A stretch of 64,000 bases of DNA from Fibrobacterota bacterium. Lineage in GTDB: Bacteria > Fibrobacterota > Chitinivibrionia > Chitinivibrionales > Chitinispirillaceae. The stretch is from contig JAEYNR010000084.1 in the NCBI GenBank assembly GCA_023412475.1, positions 111,291-175,290 on the forward strand, read 5' to 3'. The first letter of the stretch is position 1. Every line of letters begins with the position of its first letter. The notes under the pieces were generated by a model. It was not told the DNA's origin, ran no database searches, and worked only from the letters and a program-made list of their open reading frames with translations. The position numbers and the translations under genes are program-made. Of this stretch, positions 45,301-53,100 are shown in pieces.

Positions 45301-46321
45301 TGTTGTGGATAAAAACGGCATGATCGTTTCGGGTTTTGGTGCTAATGAACCTGCCTTTATTCATCTGGGGCTTTTTAACTCCCCTGAAGAAACCGGTAGA
45401 AATGATGGCGGTGCGAACGTATCGATCCGCTACATTAAACCTGGGAGAACTGTGTTTATGGGAAGAACACAGATTCAAAATGGAAAATTCCAGCAGACAA
45501 TTCAGCTTCCGGGAAATCTTTCATTTAATAAAGAAGGCGTAAAACTGACTGGCTATGCCTGGAGAGAGGGTAAAACCGGGGCTGCAACAGGTTACAAAAA
45601 CAACATATTTTTTATCGGAACCGACACTTCAATGGGTGCAAATGACACTATCGGCCCACAGATAACTATGAGGCCAATACACGATCACCCTGAGATGTCT
45701 ACCGAGAAGATGTCTTTCACTGGTCATGTTATGATGATGGACTCCTTGAAATGTGAGATTGATGTTTATGATCACAGTGGAGTAGATGTAATAGGTAACG
45801 GGCCTGATGAGGGGCTCAATATGGAGATCGAAGGTGTGTTGGGCCAGCATAACATAAATCATAAGTTCCGGTTCAATCAGGGTGATTACCGTAATGGCAG
45901 TGCTCTGTTAAGTGGATATGCACTAAAGCCCGGAATCTACAATATAAACCTTTCAGCCCGGGATCTTACTGGTAATTTATCAAAGGCATCCTTTAAAGTG
46001 GAAATTACCCAGCCACAGGATTTCAAGCTGGATCGGGTTTTTAACGCTCCCAATCCATTCAGAATGGGAAGAGGAACAAAGTTTTACTTCTTTCCTACTC
46101 AAACATCATACAAAACATATGTTGCTATCAAGATTTACACTCTAAGTGGAAAGCCGGTTTGTGTGATTAAAAATGCGGTTAACGGGCAGTTCTGGGATGG
46201 AAGAGATCAGACTGGGACTGTTTTAAGCCCCGATATTTACCTTTACCAGATTGTTGGTTCTGCACCGGAGCAGAGAAAGCAGGTAAAAAGTAAGATTATG
46301 AAGCTTGTAATTAATCCCTGA
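42383..46321 (+). CDS. porU: PorU-type T9SS sortase (peptidase family C25)
   Basis: The protein has 1312 residues from the ATG at 42383, which opens a signal peptide (MALKTLFSVLLSLAVFELSA, mature start near QVQV). The gingipain-like C25 domain lies at about residues 590-920. It has SYVLLFGSGHYDYKN, the catalytic His 818 in VNYFGHGGADKWADEDIL and Cys 852 in SSFSCSVGRFD; the 34-residue spacing fits C25. The C-terminus has APNPFRMGRGT, then IYTLSGKPVCVI and LSPDIYLYQIVG, ending KSKIMKLVINP, a FlgD-Ig-like domain. In Bacteroidota PorU cleaves cargo sorting tails and joins cargo to A-LPS at the cell surface with PorV, PorQ and PorZ. A gingipain-like secreted protease is the alternative, but length and layout match PorU. 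Confidence is high for C25, moderate for PorU. Confidence 0.85.
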   Translation: MALKTLFSVLLSLAVFELSAQVQVSESSTSRYVFSWNLENYQITASQNSEQHSEIFFPGANTVLGEEGEAVIPGYSMLLGVPPEGEIRVNFSSETVKTVSLEKGLLKHKNLAEKRQPHIKYGNPWICEPVYSTLQGMRTANLIIRPFIYDEKSNTMKVLQKGSCTIEFPSSHVSRLSRASSSDKKPILSSVVNNFTVADRWYADRKLSKVALNTFPLTPGQRTYRFRIGDGIFKYNEMTTEENGILLIPGDSIIRNFGETKIDAVVLYASHKGELPNGSLDVADIPSGLVEVPLMRIDKNRNTLVDSDDYFLAFVTGASDWTFDNSGKYFFKLDRYDDYRKYWLTVSSGRGGATANSMTKSTVLADTISTVENRIMFYESTNTDQISGNEGGLSWRWGNRLTRSNSLVFNMSLPGLDISQGGYISIVPESSSFQVSLGNPLVRDDKKYMVGDWGNLTAVVSVNAATDTLDLQNIRVNYKRKLIIGDAGKLEFFSPEDSLFYTYKLQVTTNELVYIFRISNDEKELSLVDTIRNFANRFYTWTDTAGKGIRYMVCSEKALTMLPQRSESREKIRSDYLVENLRATSDSTDYLIISVPEFLPEAQRLAAHKNKVGFRAPRVVNINDIYDEFAGGDVDPVSIRNFIAYVQNYWKNSQQLSYVLLFGSGHYDYKNRVSKKPVFIPVYYDGYTVKEDYFTLYNGASQAITGRISCNQTDEATNVVDKIIAMELPEKADYSDWRNRALFVADDDWQGSRQDGIRHHFSSDTAASTIEANNPSINISKVYLYDYKWSSAGKKPEASKAVINEINNGVGYVNYFGHGGADKWADEDILLNEDVNKFINKNRYPLISSFSCSVGRFDMPNLDCLSSLLLTGKYGAIASIASTRTAYATSNEKLAINFYSMLFNPDTVNSIGIAFYKAKINSASSFSNAYAILGDPSVVIMRPVNSLKMEITNKAGKKIDTLMALQQVTVTGSVVDKNGMIVSGFGANEPAFIHLGLFNSPEETGRNDGGANVSIRYIKPGRTVFMGRTQIQNGKFQQTIQLPGNLSFNKEGVKLTGYAWREGKTGAATGYKNNIFFIGTDTSMGANDTIGPQITMRPIHDHPEMSTEKMSFTGHVMMMDSLKCEIDVYDHSGVDVIGNGPDEGLNMEIEGVLGQHNINHKFRFNQGDYRNGSALLSGYALKPGIYNINLSARDLTGNLSKASFKVEITQPQDFKLDRVFNAPNPFRMGRGTKFYFFPTQTSYKTYVAIKIYTLSGKPVCVIKNAVNGQFWDGRDQTGTVLSPDIYLYQIVGSAPEQRKQVKSKIMKLVINP

Positions 46322-46378
46322 ATTGGAGGAGAGGGTCGGACCAGGCTCATCTCCTTCTTAAACCTTTACGCTCTTCTT

Positions 46379-46417
46379 CCTGTTTCGTATTTTGATATTC
46401 GTATTTCGAATTTTCCC
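46379..46417 (+). repeat. Dispersed intergenic repeat, copy 3
   Basis: CCTGTTTCGTATTTTGATAT, then TCGTATTTCGAATTTTCCC follows the same word order as copies 1 and 2 (CCTGTT, TTTCG, GATATTCG, ATTTCG), with a short deletion. Confidence 0.5.
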
Positions 46418-46445
46418 AGTAACATTTTTAAAGCATCGGCTGTAA

Positions 46446-46718
46446 CTACTCAGCTTTCCAGGCTGGACAAATTGTACAAACAGGAATTGGGTTGCCAGTA
46501 TTGCTACTTATGGTAACTACGTATGGGTGGGAACCTGGTATGGCGGACTTGTGAGAATCGATCGTACTGAAGGGACTAAATACCCACTTACAAACAAGTC
46601 AATGACTTATAAGGTTGCAGTGCTTAGTTGGGAATATAACTTCCCTTTTGAATCAATGACTTATAAAGATAATCCGCCGAAGTCATTGAAAAACCAGTGT
46701 TTGAAACATAAACTGTAA
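46446..46718 (+). pseudogene. Remnant of a beta-propeller protein
   Basis: One frame reads NWVASIATYGNYVWVGTWYG, then GLVRIDRTEGTKYPLTNKS. The VWVGTWYGGLVRID pattern is the blade repeat of two-component-regulator-type or similar beta-propellers (W.GT..GG..R.D). Only one or two blades remain, with no start codon, signal peptide or downstream domain. The stretch after NKS contains a 14-bp direct repeat (TCAATGACTTATAA twice, about 60 bp apart), which suggests local rearrangement. It is a fragment, not a working gene. Confidence 0.5.
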
Positions 46719-46946
46719 CTATTCAGGTAATCTGAGTAGCAAAAAATCCTTCCTAAGTACCTAAGTACGGTGGGCAGGCGAAAAAAAATATCTAAATGAA
46801 GAATCGGAAATGAAAAAACACTTATTTCTTTAGAGTTTATCTGATTAGATATTCTATTTCTGATTTTTTACAAGATATTTGTTTCAAGAGCTACAGTAGT
46901 TACCACAAACTTAGGTAAAAAAATATCAAAGCGGATCAAAAAAACA

Positions 46947-48545
46947 ATGAAAAAGTACACATGCCAGCTTTTTACTGCTCAATCGGGAGATATTTCCGCA
47001 AGGTTGGAAGATGAGAATGGGAACACAATTCATCTTCACTCGCTTGTAGAGCCTGGGTTGGAAAGCCGTTATTTCCAGGATTTAAATATCTGGGGTGATA
47101 GGATCATTTTATTGGGGACTGGTTTGGGTTATCACGTTTCTCAGTTACTGCATAGAATTCCCTCTGGCAGTAAAATCATAGTCATTGAATATTACGCGGA
47201 ACTGGCCGAGATTTGCATAAAAGAGAGATTCAACGAACAGACCACTTTTATAACTGGTAAAACTTCTGATCCGGTAAGTGTCCTGCATGACTTTATTGAT
47301 GGTGCCAGGTACGTGCAGGTAATCAAGCACCCGGTAGCTTACAGAGTGCAACAACTTTTCTACGATAGATTGCTTCAGGAAACATATTTCTCAAAAACAG
47401 TCAAGAAAGAGGGATCATCGCTGTTATTATATGGCAATTTCTTTCTTCAGGAGGAGCTCAGGTCTGCAATAGAGAGCTGCAGCAAGGCGGCAGTTTTTGA
47501 TTATCGCAAACACAGTAATTATTTGCATTATCAAGGTGATTTGGAAGAGACTTTGCAGAAAATCCGGCCAGAGATGATTATTTCCGTAAATATGATGGGT
47601 TTTGATGGAAGCGGAATTCTCAGCGATCTCTCCTATAAGTATGGAATACCGGTTTGTGTATGGTTTGTGGATGATCCTGCACCTATTCTTCTGCATCAAA
47701 GTCAGTTTATAAGATCAAATATGACTGCATTCTGTTGGGAAAGGGCATATCTGAACGATCTAAAGAAAGCCGGGTTTAATGAAGCGCATTATCTCCCTTT
47801 GGCCACATCGACTGAACTGTTTTCAAAGAGACCTGCTTCTCACACTGTAAAATTAGCCTTTGTAGGAAGTGCAATGAATGGAGAATTCCTGGAAAATATT
47901 AAAAATAAAATTATATGGAATCCTTCTTATGATCTAATTCTTAGACAATCTGCAGAGAGGATTTCAAAAAATGCCTTGAGTAATCCCGCAGATATAATTT
48001 CTCGGGTATCTGGGCAGCTCAACATATCGTTACCATCTGATACCAGGAATGCTGTGTGGTTGCAGTCACTTATAATTCATACAGCAAGCATGTTGAAAAG
48101 GAAAAATATCATTAATCTGATGAAAGATTTTGGGGTTCAAACCTTTGGAGATCCACAGGGATGGAAGCAGTTATGTGGAAGCTGGCTTAAAACTCATCAG
48201 GACATTGACTACAGGACCGAACTGGCCTCTATTTACAGAAAAATTAAGATTAACCTGAATGTTACCAGCTCTCAGATGCCTACAGGGGTAAATCAGCGTG
48301 TTTTTGATATTCCTGCAAGCGGCGGTTTTGTTTTAAATGATATACAGAGCGATCTGGAGGAATTATTTGAAAGTGATGAGATTGTTACATATTGCTCAAT
48401 AGATGAGCTGAAGGAAAAAACCCATTATTACAGCAGAAATGAGAGTGCGCGCAAACGAATAAGTGAAAATGCCTCACTTCATATTTTAAAAGAGCATACC
48501 TATCTAAATCGTTATAAAAGGATGTGCTCCCTTATAAGTAAATAA
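46947..48545 (+). CDS. CgeB-like glycosyltransferase, probable flagellin glycosylation
   Basis: This 532-residue protein has an N-terminal part (about residues 40-140) that resembles the Maf-type or methyltransferase-like head, LLGTGLGYHVSQLL then IIVIEYYAELAEI. The middle (about 170-300) has a GT-B N-domain (GIPVCVWFVDDPAPIL). The C-terminal part carries the CgeB/GT4-like donor site, LNVTSSQMPTGVNQRVFDIP then ASGGFVLNDIQSDLEELF. It has no signal peptide or membrane helix, so it acts in the cytoplasm. The flagellin gene starts 213 bp downstream, and glycosyltransferases beside flagellin genes commonly decorate flagellin, so that role is inferred. The sugar is unknown. Confidence 0.75.
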   Translation: MKKYTCQLFTAQSGDISARLEDENGNTIHLHSLVEPGLESRYFQDLNIWGDRIILLGTGLGYHVSQLLHRIPSGSKIIVIEYYAELAEICIKERFNEQTTFITGKTSDPVSVLHDFIDGARYVQVIKHPVAYRVQQLFYDRLLQETYFSKTVKKEGSSLLLYGNFFLQEELRSAIESCSKAAVFDYRKHSNYLHYQGDLEETLQKIRPEMIISVNMMGFDGSGILSDLSYKYGIPVCVWFVDDPAPILLHQSQFIRSNMTAFCWERAYLNDLKKAGFNEAHYLPLATSTELFSKRPASHTVKLAFVGSAMNGEFLENIKNKIIWNPSYDLILRQSAERISKNALSNPADIISRVSGQLNISLPSDTRNAVWLQSLIIHTASMLKRKNIINLMKDFGVQTFGDPQGWKQLCGSWLKTHQDIDYRTELASIYRKIKINLNVTSSQMPTGVNQRVFDIPASGGFVLNDIQSDLEELFESDEIVTYCSIDELKEKTHYYSRNESARKRISENASLHILKEHTYLNRYKRMCSLISK

Positions 48546-48583
48546 CAGGGTGAAAATTTTGCTGCGTAAAAAAATAAAAACGT

Positions 48584-48611
48584 TAAAGTTGTGAATTTTT
48601 AAAGACGATAA
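48584..48611 (+). promoter_or_regulatory. Sigma-28 (FliA) promoter for flagellin
   Basis: TAAAG (48584-48588), 15 bp of spacer, then GACGATAA (48604-48611). The FliA consensus is TAAA with a 15-bp spacer and GCCGATAA, so only one base differs. It lies about 148 bp upstream of the flagellin ATG, leaving a long 5' leader. The match and its position make the flagellin a late flagellar gene. Confidence 0.8.
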
Positions 48612-48758
48612 TGATTAATGAAAGCGGTTATCAAGGGTAAGATAGCCAGGAAATGAGAAGAGAAAGAAGTTTAATAAAGAATGGCAAGGATGCCAGATTT
48701 TAGTCACCACGGATGATGCCACTTTACGCGAGGTATCATCGAAACAAGGAGGTTTCTC

Positions 48759-49631
48759 ATGCGTATCAATCATAACATCGCTTCAATGACCACCCAGAAT
48801 GCAATGTTCAAGGTCAACCGTCAAATGACAGTCTCTCTGGAAAGATTGTCAACCGGTTTACGTATCAACCGTGCATCCGATGATGCTGCAGGGCTGGGTG
48901 TTTCAGAAAACCTCAGAACTCAGGTCAAAGGTACAGCGCAGGCAATGCGTAATGCACAGGATGGCATAGCGGCTATCTCCATTGCAGAAGGTGCTGCAAA
49001 TGAGATCTCCGATATACTTCAGCGTATGCGTGAACTGGCTGTCCAGTCATCTAACGATACTCTCACTTCAACAGAACGGGCTTATACCAACCAGGAATAT
49101 CAGCAATTAATTTCTGAAATTGACCGGATTGCCGAGGTGACCAACTACAACGGTATGAAACTTATCTCTTCTAGCGGTACCAGTGCTAATGATCGTTTTG
49201 GTATCGGCTCGACAGGATCTGCTTTATGGATAGACGCAAACGCAGTGTATGGGAGTGATTCGATTACTATCACTATTGATACTCTCACTACTACCAGTCT
49301 TGGGAATGGCGGTGGTGCTGCTGTAAGCGGAACTACACTTACAAGTCAGACGGCAGCGGTTGCAGCCATAAACTCGCTTGATGAATCGATCAATAGTGTC
49401 AACACCATGCGGTCCAATATGGGAGCGTTTGTTAATCGTCTGGAACATGCGATCAATAACCTCTCTGTGTCCAATACCAATCAACAGTCTGCTGAATCTC
49501 TCATCAGAGATGCAGATTTTGCGAACGAATCTGCTCAATTTACCAGAAACCAGATACTTTCTCAGTCTGGAACTTCGATGCTGGCACAGGCGAATATGTC
49601 TACTCAGAGTGTTTTGCAGTTGCTTGGATAA
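48759..49631 (+). CDS. fliC: Flagellin
   Basis: This 290-residue protein has AAGGAGG eight bases ahead of the ATG. The conserved D0/D1 N-terminus (MRINHNIASMTTQNAMF, LSTGLRINRASDDAAGLGVS, then AQDGIAAISIAEGAANEIS) and C-terminus (NRLEHAINNLSVSNTNQQSA, then ANMSTQSVLQLLG) flank a short variable middle of about 60 residues rich in Ser, Thr and Gly. The protein is therefore a near-minimal flagellin without large D2/D3 domains. The Ser/Thr middle is a likely target of O-glycosylation by the upstream glycosyltransferase. A sigma-28 promoter and a strong terminator frame the gene as a single unit. The symbol could equally be flaA. Confidence 0.96.
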   Translation: MRINHNIASMTTQNAMFKVNRQMTVSLERLSTGLRINRASDDAAGLGVSENLRTQVKGTAQAMRNAQDGIAAISIAEGAANEISDILQRMRELAVQSSNDTLTSTERAYTNQEYQQLISEIDRIAEVTNYNGMKLISSSGTSANDRFGIGSTGSALWIDANAVYGSDSITITIDTLTTTSLGNGGGAAVSGTTLTSQTAAVAAINSLDESINSVNTMRSNMGAFVNRLEHAINNLSVSNTNQQSAESLIRDADFANESAQFTRNQILSQSGTSMLAQANMSTQSVLQLLG

Positions 49632-49657
49632 TTGGGATTATACGGGCAGGTTATGTG

Positions 49658-49691
49658 AAGGAAAGTGGCTAATAGCCACTTTCCTTTTTTT
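49658..49691 (+). terminator. Intrinsic terminator of the flagellin gene
   Basis: A perfect 13-bp stem, AAGGAAAGTGGCT (49658-49670) with AGCCACTTTCCTT (49674-49686), has a 3-nt loop and runs into seven T (49685-49691). It starts 27 bp after the flagellin stop and is the clearest rho-independent terminator in the window. Confidence 0.93.
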
Positions 49692-50104
49692 GTGGTAGCC
49701 TGTGCCGATAAACAATTAAAGTCATTAGTGCCTCTCACTTTTTCCCTTCTTCTACATAAACCCTAGAAAGCTCCATAAGCTTAACTAATTGGTTAAGAAT
49801 ACTATTAAGAGCCAAAATCCTCTTTTTTTAGGCAAAGATGATCTAACACTGTGTACTTCAAAACTGAATTTTTTGACAGGCAATATCGATTGCTTTGTTT
49901 TCCGATCAATTAATTTATCGTCGATTATGAGTATCTTTGCAGTAAGATCTATGTAATAAGCCATTTTTCCGATAGAGAGAGCGGTGTACAAGTATTATTT
50001 TGATATATTTAAGGTACAATTATACATGAACTGATAGTATTTTTAGCGGGATGAACCATTATACATATAGATAGATACAGATTGGTGGATGAGGAGTCAT
50101 GTTT
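49692..50104. other. Intergenic region between flagellin and module B
   Basis: This 413-bp AT-rich gap should hold the promoter of the TPR gene. A minus-strand frame of 68 codons (49785-49991) has no ribosome site or family features. Nothing else is recognisable. Confidence 0.4.
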
Positions 50105-53100
50105 ATGCGGTTAAGGTTTTTAATTCTTCTGGTTGTTATCTGGGGGGGATTTGATTTGAATGGGGTCAAAGCCCAGTCTGATGCCGCTGACACTATGGCT
50201 TCAGCTCCTAAACCCAACTCTTCAGAGCCGCTTAAAAAAGAAGACAATGTGGTTCTTCTTTTAGCCAGGGCAACTGATGCCTCTTCTAGTGCGGCATCAC
50301 GGTGGATGAGTGCGCTAATAGAAGCTTACTTTGAATTCAAGTCTGCCGGATTTGAGCAAATTACAATAATAGCTCATGATTCCATTAAGGCTGCATTTTC
50401 TGAGCACAGCGATTTTTCAAAATTTCCTTCTGAAAATAACTATTTCGATATAGCTAAAAAATTTAATGCGCAACATGTCGGTATACAGAAATTTGAACTG
50501 CAAACGCGCCAGAAAACCATGTTTTATTACTTGGAAATATACTCAGCAAAAACCAGGGAAATTCAAACCACAATTGAACGAAGTTTCAAATTAAATACTA
50601 TTGGGACTGAATTCGATGAGATTTTTAACTCTTTGTTAAAAGAGTTTAATATCCAGATACCTCCTGCACTAAGCCGTTTTGTAAAAATTCCAGCGATTAG
50701 TTCTGACCAAAAAACTCTGAGAATGCTTGGTGAATCCATAATAAGAGAGCGATTTTCAAGTATTGTGGACTCTGCTTTGGTAGTAAATGAATATATAAAG
50801 GTCTGCGAAAGAGATCGCAATATGCTGCTTGCGTATTATAGAGCTGGTTCTTTTCTAGAGGTTACGGGAAAGTATAGCGATGCTGCTCAGGCTTATAACA
50901 TGATTTTTATGGCAATACCGGAATTCTATCCTGTGTATCTGCCACTTGCCAGAAATTATCGTAAATCAAATATGATGGAGGATGCACTTAGGATCACCAT
51001 TCTAGGCGAGCAGCGGGGGCTCAGGAGTGCAGAGTTAATTTCTGAGAAAGCTTATGCTCTGGAGGGCTTGGGAAGGAAAAAGGAAGCAGAAAAAGTCTAT
51101 GAAGACATCCTCAAAAAAGATCCAGATGATCCTTTTGCACTTCTTTATTTCGCCAGAATTAACAATGATGCCGGTAAAGCGCAGGAAGCATTGCCATATG
51201 GTAATCGCCTGATCAAACTGAATAAAAATCAGGGGAAAGCTTTCCTTGAATATGGAAGAAGTCTGATGTTGCTTTCAAAAAATGAAGAAGCCTTATCCGC
51301 ATTTAACGAAGCTTCCAGATATCTGCCTGAAGATCCACAACCGGATATCTATCTTGGCGATCTCAATTATAATCTGAAACGGTATTCCAAGGCTTCCGTA
51401 CATTATCAAAAAGTCATTGATATGGCCCCTGAGAATGTGGATGCATACCTTAATGCTGCCAAATCAAATGAAATGGCTGGTGATAGCAGAAATGCCTATG
51501 AGTTGTTGAAAAAGATTGCTCCAAAATATACCAATCATGGTGTTTTGCAGCGGGAGCTTGGTGTACTTGGCCTAACCAATGGAGATACTGCAAAAGCAAA
51601 GATTCATCTGGAGGCAAGCGTTAGGACTGGGACTGCTGATGATCGGGTATTCATGGGCCTGGGATGGGTTTATATAAGTGAAAAGGATCACGAGAAAGCT
51701 TTTTCAAATTTTACAAAAGTAAGTAATAAAAAAGAATATACAAGCCAGTGTAATCTTGGATTGTCTATCGTTTATATAAAAAGAGGGCAGATCAGCTCTG
51801 CTTTGGGGAGTATTGCAAAGGTGGCACCTGAAGATATCAATACCCCAGGGGTAAGTAGGACGCTAGCTGATGCACTCTTATCAAAAGGTGATAAGAAGAA
51901 TGCCCTTAAATTCTATAAAAAAGAAAGCGTAGTGACTAAAAATGACACTTTGCTGCAGTCTCAGATTGCTTCTTTAAGCTATGAGACAGAACCTGCCTCA
52001 GTTAGTCGGAGCGAATATTTGAAACTGGTCAGTATGGGAGCCGGAGGGACTGAGGTGATCTATAGATTAGCCATTCTTTCATTAAAATTAAAAGATAATG
52101 CTGCAGCTTTGAAATATTTTGCCAGAGCACAGGAGCAGGGTGATGCTGATGCTCAGACCTGGTTTGAACTTGCACAGGAATTTAAGAATGCTGGAAATCT
52201 ATCTCAGTCTATACAAGCTTATGAAAAGTGTGTTCTGAAGCAGCCTTCAAACGAAATGGCTTTGCTGGCTCTTTCAGAAGGATACCTAAAGACCGGTAAA
52301 GACAGCTCCGCAGCCAGGACGCATCTGAAACTGTTTAATCTCGATAATAAAAAATATGAAAAGAATTTGGTAACTGCCGGAGAATTGTTTGAAAAGATGG
52401 GGAATACTGCTGAGGCTAAAAAAGCTTATGCACTGCTTCTCCAGAAGCAGATAAAAAATCCTCGAGTCAATTTACGTTTGGCGCATTTGGAATTTAAAGA
52501 TAAAAATTACAGAGAAGTCATCCGATTACTTCAGGAAGTGTCTCCATCTCTTATTGAGGTCAAAGATGCAGCTATACTGGCCGAATCATATATAAATACA
52601 GATCAGGTTTCAAAAGCCTTACCGCAACTGGATTATATACTCAAAAACAATCCCAGGGATCTGCGGGCAATCGAGTTGTCTGCCAAAATGCATGAAAAAA
52701 ACAACAATCTTGCTGAAGCCACTGTCATGTATAAAAAGTATCTGACTCAGGCTGGTAAGAATGCCGATTATGCTTTTCATCTGGTTGAACTATACGAAAA
52801 ACAGGGAAAAAACGATCTGGCTGAAGCTCAGTTGTTGAATAATGTTAAAATTTACCCTTCAGATTACAGAAACTTTGAAAAATTATCTTTTGTTTATTAT
52901 CAGAGTAAAAAGTGGAAAAGTGCCTCCTTCTATCTGGGTAAGGCGCTTCAGTTTAAAGAAGCTTCAAACGAATTAAGAGGCATGTTGGCTAAAGCACAGG
53001 CCGAAACAGGAATGAAAAATGATGCGATTGCAAATTACAAAAAATATTTGAGTAACGCGGATAACGACTCTGAAGGGTGGGTTACATTAGGATCTATTCA

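Larger units (their letters stand above)
46322..46946. other. Intergenic region with repeat and gene remnant
   Basis: The 625 bp between porU and the glycosyltransferase gene hold a dispersed repeat copy (46379-46417) and a propeller gene remnant (46446-46718). A short direct repeat, CCTAAGTA at 46752 and 46760, and AT-rich sequence follow. No intact gene is seen. Confidence 0.5.
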
